Positions 1 through 8,254 of a stretch of DNA of 64,000 nucleotides are shown here, one piece after another. The stretch's first letter is position 1. Each line of letters opens with the position of its first letter. Made by a program: the position numbers and the translations under genes. Under the pieces are notes generated by a model that saw only the letters and a program-made list of their open reading frames with translations, ran no database searches and was not told where the DNA came from. Origin of the DNA: JBBATK01 sp044228685 (lineage in GTDB: Bacteria; Bacteroidota; Ignavibacteria; Kapaibacteriales; NICIL-2); NCBI GenBank assembly GCA_044228685.1, contig JBGAUL010000004.1, forward strand, positions 124,001 to 188,000, given 5' to 3'.

Positions 1-201
1 AGCATAATTGTTTGCATGATTGTTTGTGCAATGCACTTCATGCTGGCGCAAGTGTGTATTCCTGACAAGCTCATCTACTATTCGAGTGCTGCGGGAGCAA
101 GTCTTCTTTTGGCGGTGCTGATGAATCTCATGATTCGCAGTCGGGAACGACAGACTGGTCTTGTGCACAAGATCGATGCGGAGCAGTCTGCTGTGAGTTA
201 A
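1..201 (+). CDS. C-terminal end of a membrane protein (partial)
   Basis: The frame is open from the first base to a TAA stop, so the 5' part lies outside the window. About 66 residues are visible. They contain a hydrophobic segment (LIYYSSAAGASLLLAVLMNL) followed by a charged tail with several Arg residues, as in the last transmembrane helix and cytoplasmic tail of a polytopic protein. The next gene, a HlyD-type adaptor, starts 27 bases downstream on the same strand, so the two are probably co-transcribed. An export partner would be plausible, but too little is visible to name a family. Confidence 0.5.
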   Translation, partial: SIIVCMIVCAMHFMLAQVCIPDKLIYYSSAAGASLLLAVLMNLMIRSRERQTGLVHKIDAEQSAVS

Positions 202-228
202 TTTGCGCCGAGACACAACCGGAGCTCT

Positions 229-1482
229 ATGGCAACGATTCGCGGAATGCACGAACGGCAGGTGGAAGATTTATATCGCGAGGACGACGCGCCGATCACA
301 AATGTACGTCGTGGCGCTTTGCGACTCATGCTCTATGGCGGTGTGGGAATTTTCGTGCTGATGATAATCGCCTCCATCCTCATTCGCATTCCACGCGAGA
401 TAGCAGTTCCATTTACCATCAAGTCAGACACACGAGAAGTTTCGTATCGATTTGCCGAGAACACGCAGGTCTTAAAGATGAAGGTCAAGGTTGGACAGAT
501 TGTTCACCGCGGAGATACTTTGGCAACCGTGACCAGTCCGACGATCGTCAGTCTGCTCAACCAATACACCACCGCCGTCGAGAATCGTCGAATGTTCGAG
601 AGCTCGGATGTTCCCATCAATCAAAACACCAAAGAGAACCTAGCGCTGCAGCGCAATCGATATCAGTCGCAGATCAACGATGCGAAGAAGGAACGTCAGT
701 TACGACTCAAGAAGCAAACGACGGAACTTGATGCGCTTCAACAAGAATTGACTGCAGCATCGAAGCACTTGGCTGAGACGAAGAAACTGTTCTCGCAGGG
801 TTTTGCTGCCGACAAGGAAGTACGCGATGCACAGCTCAAAGAGAATAGCGCCAAGGACGCATTGAATCGCACACGTCAGCAATACGGTATCGAGTTGAGT
901 GCTTTGGACGAACGAATTCGTCAGGCAGAGATTGATCAATCCATGGTTGGTGTGAACTCACACCGTAGTGATCTCGAATTGAGTTCCCGTCGCAGTCAGT
1001 TGGAGTCGGCGATTCAATCCGTACGCACCAAGATCCATGATCTCTTCGGCGACGCAGCCTACGGCAGCGGTTGTGTGCATCTTCTTGCGCCGGCTGATCT
1101 CACTGTATCTTATGCCTATGACGAAGAGCGAGAAGCTGAGGGCGGTTCGGTGATCATCAAACTCATTTCCTCTCCAACCAAACTTTATGCCTCAGCACCG
1201 GTCGAGCCACAGCATGTGGGCACGGTTATCGAAGGCGCTTCAGCAGCATTGAAAGTCAGTTCATTCCCCTACTATCACTGGGGTATGGTTCGAGGAGTGA
1301 TTATTCACAAGGCACTCACACCGGATGACAAAGGCAGTTATCCTGTGGAAATAGAACTGCGAGATGCAGGTCAAATGAGTGGTCTACTGCAGATTGGGAT
1401 GAGCGGCGAAGCGGACGTGCTGGTCGACAATCGCCCGCTGATGTCCTATGTTTTCGAGAAGATTGTCGGTCGCTTTCAATAG
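229..1482 (+). CDS. HlyD-type membrane fusion / periplasmic adaptor protein
   Basis: This 417-residue protein has the layout of a HlyD/EmrA-type adaptor, which links an inner-membrane transporter to an outer-membrane channel. A short cytoplasmic N-terminus is followed by one transmembrane helix (about residues 33-52), a first half of a lipoyl-like domain (about 75-110, with GDTLATVTSP), a long charged coiled-coil hairpin (about 125-270), and the second lipoyl half plus beta-barrel (LLAPADLTVSY, then GTVIEGASAALKV). The ATG at 229 has GGAG four bases upstream. No ABC or RND partner or TolC-type channel is visible, unless it is the truncated gene at the left edge. The substrate is unknown. The fold assignment is firm; the transported cargo is not. 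Confidence 0.85.
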   Translation: MATIRGMHERQVEDLYREDDAPITNVRRGALRLMLYGGVGIFVLMIIASILIRIPREIAVPFTIKSDTREVSYRFAENTQVLKMKVKVGQIVHRGDTLATVTSPTIVSLLNQYTTAVENRRMFESSDVPINQNTKENLALQRNRYQSQINDAKKERQLRLKKQTTELDALQQELTAASKHLAETKKLFSQGFAADKEVRDAQLKENSAKDALNRTRQQYGIELSALDERIRQAEIDQSMVGVNSHRSDLELSSRRSQLESAIQSVRTKIHDLFGDAAYGSGCVHLLAPADLTVSYAYDEEREAEGGSVIIKLISSPTKLYASAPVEPQHVGTVIEGASAALKVSSFPYYHWGMVRGVIIHKALTPDDKGSYPVEIELRDAGQMSGLLQIGMSGEADVLVDNRPLMSYVFEKIVGRFQ

Positions 1483-1485
1483 CAT

Positions 1486-1506
1486 CGAGCTCTCATTCAG
1501 AGCTAC
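1486..1506. terminator. Small hairpin between convergent genes
   Basis: AGCTCT (1488-1493) pairs with AGAGCT (1499-1504) around a five-base loop. It lies between the stop of the adaptor gene and the stop of the convergent TerC gene, which it overlaps. There is no U-tract, so this is a weak candidate. Confidence 0.25.
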
Positions 1507-2462
1507 TCATCTTCACCGGACGTCTCAAGTTCCTTCACCGGCGGTCGGATCAGAGAAACGATAATTGATGTTCCGAGAATAAATCCAACTACAAGTAAGG
1601 ACACGTCGGTTGAGATATGCCAAGCGTCTGTTAGAACCATCTTGATCCCAATAAACACCAAGACAAACGACAAGCCATACTTTAGGTAGTGGAAGAGATC
1701 CAGCAATCCGGACAGAGCAAAGAAAAGTGATCGCAATCCGAGAATAGCGAAGGCATTTGAGGTGTAGACAATGAAGGGATCGCGTGTAATAGCCAAGACG
1801 GCTGGGATCGAGTCGACGGCAAAGATGAGGTCCGAAACTTCAACGACGAGAACGACGATAAAGAGCGGTGTTGCGACCCATTTGAGACCCTGCTTGACGA
1901 AGAATTTATCACCGTGTTCTTCCTTGCTGACCGGGAAGAAACGACGGAACAAGCGGATCACGATGTTGCTTTCCGGGTCAATCTCATGCTCTGCACCCAT
2001 CGCCATGCGTATTCCGGTGATAATCAAGAATGCGCCGAAGACGTAGATAATCCAGCTGAATTGATTGATAAGCGTAACGCCGGCGATGATCAATACCAAG
2101 CGCATCACCAGAGCACCGATAATGCCCCAAAACAGCACTTTGTGTTGATAGCCTGGATTTACGTTGAAGAATTTGAAGATGAGAATGATAACAAAGAGGT
2201 TATCAATACTCAGTGATTCTTCGATGATGTAGCCGGTAAGAAACTCAAGTGCCTTGTTCTCGGCGGCGTGGTTCATGCCAAGCTGCCAGTAAATACCGAG
2301 AACGAAAACAGCCGCCAATGCCATCCAGGCAAAGGTCCAACCTAGTGATTCGCGAATACTAACTTTGTGCGATTTTTTATTAAACACGCCGAGATCCAGC
2401 CAGAGCATCAATATGATAAATGCTCCAAAGCCGATCCACATCCACAGCGATTCATTTTGCAT
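1503..2462 (-). CDS. TerC/Alx-family integral membrane protein
   Basis: The 319-residue protein is polytopic, with about eight to nine hydrophobic segments across its whole length. It carries TerC-family signatures: an acidic first-helix motif (WLDLGVFNKK), EESLSIDNLFVIILIFK, and EVSDLIFAVDSIPAVLAIT. The two Asp-containing membrane motifs are typical of this family, whose studied members (Alx, MeeF/MeeY) export Mn2+ or load metals onto exoenzymes. Length agrees with the Alx-like subgroup (about 310-330 aa). It is divergently transcribed from aspartate kinase and converges on the HlyD-type gene. Metal specificity cannot be read from the sequence. Confidence 0.9.
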   Translation of the reverse strand: MQNESLWMWIGFGAFIILMLWLDLGVFNKKSHKVSIRESLGWTFAWMALAAVFVLGIYWQLGMNHAAENKALEFLTGYIIEESLSIDNLFVIILIFKFFNVNPGYQHKVLFWGIIGALVMRLVLIIAGVTLINQFSWIIYVFGAFLIITGIRMAMGAEHEIDPESNIVIRLFRRFFPVSKEEHGDKFFVKQGLKWVATPLFIVVLVVEVSDLIFAVDSIPAVLAITRDPFIVYTSNAFAILGLRSLFFALSGLLDLFHYLKYGLSFVLVFIGIKMVLTDAWHISTDVSLLVVGFILGTSIIVSLIRPPVKELETSGEDE

Positions 2463-2649
2463 AGAAGGTGCCCACAGTCTCAGTGCAATATAGTAGCAGA
2501 GCGTACGGTTCCAAGACTAAAGAGTAGGATGTGGAAATCTCTGTGGATTCGGACTAATTCGACGCTCAATCAACATCGACCTTGCTTCCTTTTGGATTAG
2601 CTCCCCAAAGGCTAAATTGGAGCAGTTCTGCTCTGTTATTTACGAATCC

Positions 2650-3999
2650 ATGCATGTAATGAAATTCGGCGGCAGCTCCGTGAAGACTGCCACTGCTATG
2701 CAACGCGTAGCCTCGATCGTAAGGTCGAAAGCAAGTACAAAACGTCTTGTTGTGCTTTCGGCTTGCGGTGGCATCACTGACCTGCTCCTGCGCGCAGCCC
2801 ATAGCGCTGCCACAGCAAAGCTTGAGGAATTGTCAGGATTGTTGGGTCAGATTAGAACTCATCACGAGACACTCTGCACGGAGCTCTTTGAGCAGAACGT
2901 GCCGACATCTCTGCAACGCGACGTCGATGATTTACTAGGCGCACTGCAAGAGTATTGCGAAGGAATATCCCTCCTGTGCGAATGCACACCACAATCGCTC
3001 GATATGGTTGCTTCCTTTGGTGAAAGATTGTCGACCTGCATTTTCCAAGCACTGCTGGTCCACCAAGGACAACGCTGCGAGCTTCATGATGCACGAATCA
3101 CCATGAAGAGCTCCGCGGATTTTGGTCATGCAATCGTCAAAGTCTCCGAACTCGAGACGCAATGCGAGCAGCATTTACTTCCCTTGTTTGACACCGCCGA
3201 TATTGTTGTGACACAAGGATTCATTGCCTCAACAAGCGACGACAGAACGACGACACTTGGTCGCGGAGGCTCCGATTTGTCTGCAGCTTTGTTCGGCGCT
3301 GCCATGCGAGCTGAGGATATTCAAATCTGGACGGATGTCAACGGCGTATTGAGTGCTGATCCACGTCTGGTGAGCGACGCAAGGACTTTGGAGTACATCA
3401 GCGTCGCAGAGATGCGACAACTCGCATACTTCGGTGCAAAGGTATTGCACCCCGACACTATCAAGCCGGCCGTAGACAGAAACATAGTTGTCCGCATTCT
3501 CAACACTTTTGAACCTGAGCATCCCGGAACCAGCGTTATTCCATCACGCGAACACAACGCTGCCGGAGTGCAAGCGCTCAGCATTCTGCGCAACTGTTTG
3601 TTGCTGCGCTTTGATGCACCGATGAATCAACACGCATCAACGCTCCTAGCCAAGAAGCTCAGCGAAGCATTGCAACGTGGAGTGGAAGTGCTCATGAGTT
3701 TTGCAGAAGAATCTACTTGCGCCTTGCTAATTCGCGCGGCTGATCGGGTGCACTTTGATGAGCGAGAGCCACGCATCGAGGCTATCGATGTGCTGTGTGC
3801 GTGTGGACCCAGTATCAACGGCTCGGATGCGATGACGCAAATGTCTACTGTACTGAGCGAGCGCGGCGTCGTGCTCTATTGTGTTGGCTATTCAAACACA
3901 TGCATTCTGAGTCTGGTTCCTTCGGAGCATTCGGTACAAGCATTGCAGACGGCGCATGCACTCCTCATTCCATCAACTATCCAAGAGACTGTGTCATGA
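2650..3999 (+). CDS. lysC: Aspartate kinase (monofunctional)
   Basis: This enzyme phosphorylates L-aspartate with ATP, the first step toward lysine/diaminopimelate, threonine and methionine. The start MHVMKFGGSSV at 2650 matches the usual family N-terminus. An in-frame TTG at 2617 would only add an unconserved stretch. Kinase motifs seen are KFGGSS near the N-terminus, VASFGERLS, TTTLGRGGSDLSA and WTDVNGVLSADPR, then RQLAYFGAKVLHP. The C-terminal third (from about residue 310) is where the regulatory ACT domains lie, so end-product feedback is expected. At about 449 residues it is a monofunctional kinase without a fused homoserine dehydrogenase. Its stop overlaps the start of the next gene (ATGA). 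Confidence 0.9.
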   Translation: MHVMKFGGSSVKTATAMQRVASIVRSKASTKRLVVLSACGGITDLLLRAAHSAATAKLEELSGLLGQIRTHHETLCTELFEQNVPTSLQRDVDDLLGALQEYCEGISLLCECTPQSLDMVASFGERLSTCIFQALLVHQGQRCELHDARITMKSSADFGHAIVKVSELETQCEQHLLPLFDTADIVVTQGFIASTSDDRTTTLGRGGSDLSAALFGAAMRAEDIQIWTDVNGVLSADPRLVSDARTLEYISVAEMRQLAYFGAKVLHPDTIKPAVDRNIVVRILNTFEPEHPGTSVIPSREHNAAGVQALSILRNCLLLRFDAPMNQHASTLLAKKLSEALQRGVEVLMSFAEESTCALLIRAADRVHFDEREPRIEAIDVLCACGPSINGSDAMTQMSTVLSERGVVLYCVGYSNTCILSLVPSEHSVQALQTAHALLIPSTIQETVS

Positions 4000-5405
4000 A
4001 ATTCAAAAGCATCGTGCTTACCTGCTGTTGTGCATTCTTTGTTGTATGTACTAGCGACTCACAAGCACAGCGTTACTGGACCAAAGTCTTGGATGAACCG
4101 AGCTATGGTTTTGCAGCGAATCCGAAGAATCCGAATGTGATTTATGTAGGTGGTAGTGGACGAGCTTTATACCGTTCTGATGATGGAGGCCAACATTGGG
4201 ATACCACCTTTATTGAGTTCCAAGGAAACAGCGAGGAGTTTCTGAACGTCGTTGTGCATCCAACTGACACGGGGATGGTGTTCGTTGGCGGCTCCAGATT
4301 CGGAACAATACGACGCTCACTTGATCGCGGAAAGACATGGGATATCGTTCTCCCACCAACAACCTCGCACACTTTCAACGGCGAATCGATTATCGTCGAT
4401 CGCTCTAATGACTCTGTCATCTACGCTGCTGATTTCAACAACGGCGTGATCTATCGCAGCACGAACAAAGGCGCCGATTGGGATTCGTTATCGACGCTTC
4501 CGATGGATGTATCAGGCACACATCCCTTTCAGAACCAACCATGTAGTATGACGCAGCGCTCCGACTCGACGAATATTCTCTTTGTCGGTTGTTTACGCTC
4601 CAACGTGTTTCGTTCGGATGATCGTGGCAAAACTTGGCGCTTCATCACGAAGTTCCGCAGCACACCAATTGATGAACCGGAGATTCCGCAGATACACTTT
4701 TCACCGACGCGACCTTTGTTAGGTTATGCGATCAGTTCGTACTTCTTCTATCAATCGCATCCTAACGGCGGACTCTTTCGAACAACAGATGGTGGAGATA
4801 CATGGAAGCCATTTCGCTTTGTCGATACTGCTTTTTGGACGATGACCTCACGTGCTCTTCCGGGCGGCGCCGGCGATGAGTTAATCTTAGGTGGCTTCAC
4901 CGAGTACTTTGTCGGAGATTCGATCGTGCCCGGATCAAAAATCATTCTTCGCTCAAACGACGATGGAGCACATTGGTGGAATTACGAACAGCAAGTTCCT
5001 TGGGGCGATGCGGTAGATAACAGCATTCTAACGATTCGCTTTGTCGGAAATGACTACGCAAGCCAAAAGCTCTATGCTTCCACAGTGTCCGGTGTCTATG
5101 TGCTTGGACCGGATGGATTGGCCGATGTTGAAATTCTCACTTCGAGTGAACACCTACGATTAGAGCTTCGTCAGAATTCTACGACCTTGCAATGTCGTTG
5201 GACGCAAAAGGGACTGAGCACGGGATCAGAAACCGTTATCCTCAGCGATATGATGGGACGAGAAGTTGCACGCCAAACTGCACGTGTGCAGGGCACTGAA
5301 TCAGAGACGCTGTTTAGTCTTAATTCTCTTGCACAAGGGATGTACTTTGTGACGGTTGTGGGTTCTGAGCAAAGTCGTACTCAGCCCTTCATCGTCAGCT
5401 ATTAA
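3996..5405 (+). CDS. Secreted Asp-box (BNR-like) beta-propeller with T9SS-type tail
   Basis: The 469-residue protein begins with a signal peptide (MKFKSIVLTCCCAFFVVC, cleavage probably after SQA). At least six Asp-box hairpins follow: SDDGGQHW, SLDRGKTW, STNKGADW, SDDRGKTW, TTDGGDTW and SNDDGAHW. This is the repeat of sialidase, Vps10 and HCF136-type propellers. The last 80 residues are separate, with a MMGREVARQ strand and LAQGMYFVTVV, and resemble a type A T9SS sorting domain, although the end (FIVSY) is not canonical. The ATG at 3996 overlaps the aspartate kinase stop and fits the signal peptide. No sialidase catalytic residues were identified, so this is probably a binding or structural propeller. 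Confidence 0.75.
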   Translation: MKFKSIVLTCCCAFFVVCTSDSQAQRYWTKVLDEPSYGFAANPKNPNVIYVGGSGRALYRSDDGGQHWDTTFIEFQGNSEEFLNVVVHPTDTGMVFVGGSRFGTIRRSLDRGKTWDIVLPPTTSHTFNGESIIVDRSNDSVIYAADFNNGVIYRSTNKGADWDSLSTLPMDVSGTHPFQNQPCSMTQRSDSTNILFVGCLRSNVFRSDDRGKTWRFITKFRSTPIDEPEIPQIHFSPTRPLLGYAISSYFFYQSHPNGGLFRTTDGGDTWKPFRFVDTAFWTMTSRALPGGAGDELILGGFTEYFVGDSIVPGSKIILRSNDDGAHWWNYEQQVPWGDAVDNSILTIRFVGNDYASQKLYASTVSGVYVLGPDGLADVEILTSSEHLRLELRQNSTTLQCRWTQKGLSTGSETVILSDMMGREVARQTARVQGTESETLFSLNSLAQGMYFVTVVGSEQSRTQPFIVSY

Positions 5406-5416
5406 TATCAGCCAGC

Positions 5417-6403
5417 TTAGGGTCCGACGCGACATACAGTATTCGTCAAGGTTCCAAGTAAATCAATCTCGCATTCAACCACATCGCCGTCTTTCAACCA
5501 CAACGGTGGATTGAAAACTTTTGAGCCGTTCAACTCAAGGAAGCAACCGGTGCCGCAGGTTCCGGAACCAATAACGTCGCCCGGATACAGCGTCACACCG
5601 TAACTCGCGCGCTCAATGATTTGCGCGAAGGTCCATGACATATCCTTTACGTTTCCGCGAGAAACTTCTTTGCCGTTGAGACGGGTGGTCATAACCAGAT
5701 CGTACTTCTCACCTGCATCACCATCGATGCGCTTTGCAGCGAGCTCATCGCGAGTGACGAGCCAGGGTCCGAGTGAGGTTGCGAAATCCTTGCCTTTTGC
5801 AGGTCCCAGATTCAACTTCATCTCATGCATTTGCAAGGCGCGAGCGCTCCAGTCATTCATGATGGTATAGCCGAAGACATACTCATCAGCATCCTTGGCC
5901 TTGATATTGCGTCCTTCCTTGCCGATTACGATTGCGCATTCCAGCTCGAAGTCTAATTGATTGAGATGCATATCCTGAACATCAACAGCGCCTGGTCCTG
6001 TGACAGCATTATGATTCGTGAAATAGAAAATTGGAATCTCATCGAATTCCGGAATCATTTCCAATCCGCGGTTGCGTCGAGCTGCTTCAACATGCTGACG
6101 AAAGGCATAGCCATCGCGCATTGAAGTAGGACGTGGAACAGGTGACAATAAAGTGCATTGCGATGCCGGCAGACAGTATGATTCATCCGGATGTGCTTCG
6201 CACAGCGCTGCGACTTTACGTGCATCATCAAGTGCAGCTTGACCGAGCTCGAGAAAATCCAACACATTATCTGCCGCAAAACCCAGCGCAAAGCTGTGAC
6301 TTGCCTTGAGGGCATCATGTGCTGCTGCGAGATCAATGACGATGTCGTTGGAGAGGATACCAAGTCGTTGTTCAAAACCGGAGACATAGCTAACGAATTT
6401 CAT
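5417..6403 (-). CDS. Fumarylacetoacetate hydrolase family protein
   Basis: The 328-residue protein has the FAH fold signatures: MRDGYAFRQHVEAARR with the probable catalytic His104, a metal-binding acidic pair in QLDFELECAIVIG (Glu153, Glu155), the Asp of NDWSARALQ (184), and the C-terminal PGDVIGSGTCGTGC loop. Enzymes of this group cleave fumarylacetoacetate to fumarate and acetoacetate, the last step of tyrosine catabolism, but the superfamily also includes related acylpyruvases. The presence of 4-hydroxyphenylpyruvate dioxygenase at 47.3-48.4 kb favours the tyrosine role. trpS lies 78 bases upstream on the same strand. The 3' end faces the propeller gene with only 11 bases between stops. 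Confidence 0.85.
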   Translation of the reverse strand: MKFVSYVSGFEQRLGILSNDIVIDLAAAHDALKASHSFALGFAADNVLDFLELGQAALDDARKVAALCEAHPDESYCLPASQCTLLSPVPRPTSMRDGYAFRQHVEAARRNRGLEMIPEFDEIPIFYFTNHNAVTGPGAVDVQDMHLNQLDFELECAIVIGKEGRNIKAKDADEYVFGYTIMNDWSARALQMHEMKLNLGPAKGKDFATSLGPWLVTRDELAAKRIDGDAGEKYDLVMTTRLNGKEVSRGNVKDMSWTFAQIIERASYGVTLYPGDVIGSGTCGTGCFLELNGSKVFNPPLWLKDGDVVECEIDLLGTLTNTVCRVGP

Positions 6404-6481
6404 ACTGATGTGTATTGGTTATGTATTGCGTGTTGGATGAGAACTGATGCGTGGTCTAGTGTCGAGAAGTTTCAACGCGAC

Positions 6482-7507
6482 TTACTTCTTCGCATCATCT
6501 GACCAGAAGCCGACCTTACGATAAACTGTGCGAAGTGTTTTGCGGGCGTGCGGACGTGCGCGCTCGGCACCTTCGCGCACGATGCGACTGAGAGAATCAA
6601 CATCTGCTCTGATTTCGAGGAAGCGATCACGTACCGGTGCCACGTAGTCAACCATGGCATCTGCAAGAGCATTCTTGAAATCACCATAGCCACGGCCGCG
6701 GAAGCTTTGTTCGATATTCTCGAATGACTCACCGGTGACGATGTGATAGAGTTCTACCAGGTTTGCGATACCCGGACGACTTTCATCGTAGGCAACTTCA
6801 GAACCTGAATCGGTCACAGCGCGTTTGATTTTGTTTCTGATTTGCTCGTTCGTATCAGTCAGAAAAATCGTTGCGCCTTGATTAGGATCAGACTTCGACA
6901 TTTTCTTCATTGGATCTTGCAGGCTCATGACGCGTCCACCTGTTTCGCGGATATAGGGTTCCGGCACAACGAAGGTTGGCGAGTAATTGTGATTGAATCG
7001 CTGCGCCAAATCACGCGTCAATTCCAAATGCTGTTTTTGATCGTCGCCCACCGGCACCAGATTCGTTTGGTAGAGCAGGATATCTGCTGCCATAAGAATA
7101 GGATAGGTGTATAGTGCCACATTGACGTTATCCTCGTGCTGTGCAGATTTTTCTTTGAACTGCGTCATGCGAGAAGCTTCACCGGTACCTGTGAACGAAC
7201 TAAGCACCCAGGCAAGTTGGGCATGTTCCGGTACGTGGGATTGGATAAAGACCGTGCTGCGCTGCGGATCAACGCCGGCGGCGAGAAAAATTGCTGCGCA
7301 GTCAAGGGTCCAGCGACGCAAATCAGCCGGCTTCTGTCGAACCGTGATTGAATGCATATCAACCACGCAGAAATAGCACTCGTAGTTTTCCTGGAGCGTT
7401 ACCCAATTCGTCAATGCCCCAATAAGAGTTCCAAGCGTGAGAACACCGCTGGGCTGAACTCCGCTAAAAACAATGGGTCGACGTGCTTCTTGGATTGCGT
7501 CACTCAT
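6482..7507 (-). CDS. trpS: Tryptophan-tRNA ligase
   Basis: This class I aminoacyl-tRNA synthetase charges tRNA-Trp. The 341-residue protein starting at MSDAIQEARR has SGVQPSGVLTLGTLIGA (the HIGH-type signature), the FIQSHVPEH and TYPILMAADILLY motifs, VPVGDDQKQHLELTRDLA, and KMSKSD (KMSKS at 202-206). Length fits the 330-350 residue bacterial family. A reading frame extends 16 codons further upstream to position 7555, but the extra residues are not family-like. The start at 7507 leaves a 132-base divergent promoter region shared with the rhomboid gene. Confidence 0.95.
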   Translation of the reverse strand: MSDAIQEARRPIVFSGVQPSGVLTLGTLIGALTNWVTLQENYECYFCVVDMHSITVRQKPADLRRWTLDCAAIFLAAGVDPQRSTVFIQSHVPEHAQLAWVLSSFTGTGEASRMTQFKEKSAQHEDNVNVALYTYPILMAADILLYQTNLVPVGDDQKQHLELTRDLAQRFNHNYSPTFVVPEPYIRETGGRVMSLQDPMKKMSKSDPNQGATIFLTDTNEQIRNKIKRAVTDSGSEVAYDESRPGIANLVELYHIVTGESFENIEQSFRGRGYGDFKNALADAMVDYVAPVRDRFLEIRADVDSLSRIVREGAERARPHARKTLRTVYRKVGFWSDDAKK

Positions 7508-7639
7508 ACGATCATCAAATTGGTGAAGCGCAAAGATACAGTCTGGGATGAGCATCGCCTATATCCGGCTCATCGAAGAGAAGCAATAATCAGCTGCTCA
7601 AAAACAGCCTATATTCGTGTATTCACTAAGCTAGGCGTC

Positions 7640-8242
7640 ATGGAGAGCACCCCGGTTTCCCTCATTATCATGCTGATAACACTCGCGGCTAGTGCTGCGG
7701 GATTCTGGGTCGCGGACTTTGCGGAGTCCAATGTATTTCATCCCTACAGTGTAGCACGCGGACGCCGACTCTACACCCTCATAACCGGCAATCTCATCCA
7801 CGCCGACTTCGGTCATTTGGCCTTCAACATGTTCTCTTTCTACATGTTCGGTGTGCTCTTGGAACCAATCATCGGCTCTGACAATTTTCTCATCGTCTAC
7901 ATTGGCTCAATGTTCATCGCCGACATTCCTTCGCTGGTGATGCATCGCAACAATCCTGAGTATCGCACACTTGGCGCATCCGGCGCGGTATCGGGAATCG
8001 TTTTCGCTTCAATACTCTTCAACCCAACGATGCGCATCGGCATGATGTTCTTTCCGCCAATAATTCCTGCGTATGTCTTTGGTCCTTTGTATCTCTTGTA
8101 TTGTTACTACGCCTCACGCAATCTCAACGACAATATCAATCACGACGCCCATCTCTGGGGTGCACTTGGAGGAATTGCCGTTACTATTACTGTCATACCG
8201 GCTTCAGTAGATGTTTTTCTATCAAGCATGGGTTGGAAATAG
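7640..8242 (+). CDS. Rhomboid-family intramembrane serine protease
   Basis: The 200-residue protein has about six transmembrane helices. It shows the rhomboid signatures: the NLIHADFGHLAFNM segment after helix 1, GASGAVSG with catalytic Ser114, and HDAHLWGALGG with catalytic His171 in the last helix. Rhomboids cut transmembrane segments of substrate proteins within the membrane. The start MESTPVSL was chosen because it leads straight into helix 1. A much longer frame extends upstream to 7352 but overlaps trpS and is unconserved in character. The next gene begins 12 bases after its stop, suggesting an operon. The substrate is unknown. Confidence 0.88.
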   Translation: MESTPVSLIIMLITLAASAAGFWVADFAESNVFHPYSVARGRRLYTLITGNLIHADFGHLAFNMFSFYMFGVLLEPIIGSDNFLIVYIGSMFIADIPSLVMHRNNPEYRTLGASGAVSGIVFASILFNPTMRIGMMFFPPIIPAYVFGPLYLLYCYYASRNLNDNINHDAHLWGALGGIAVTITVIPASVDVFLSSMGWK

Positions 8243-8254
8243 CAGAACGCAGCC

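Noticed and set aside
2463..2649. A possible yybP-ykoY Mn2+ riboswitch before the TerC gene (GGGGAG followed by GCAAGG on the - strand)
   Set aside because: TerC genes often have this element, but the conserved ACAUAC-type and GACC-type loops are not in the right order, so the match is not convincing.
7352..7639. A 96-codon upstream extension of the rhomboid gene
   Set aside because: It overlaps the trpS start, lacks conservation in character, and would put a basic region before helix 1.
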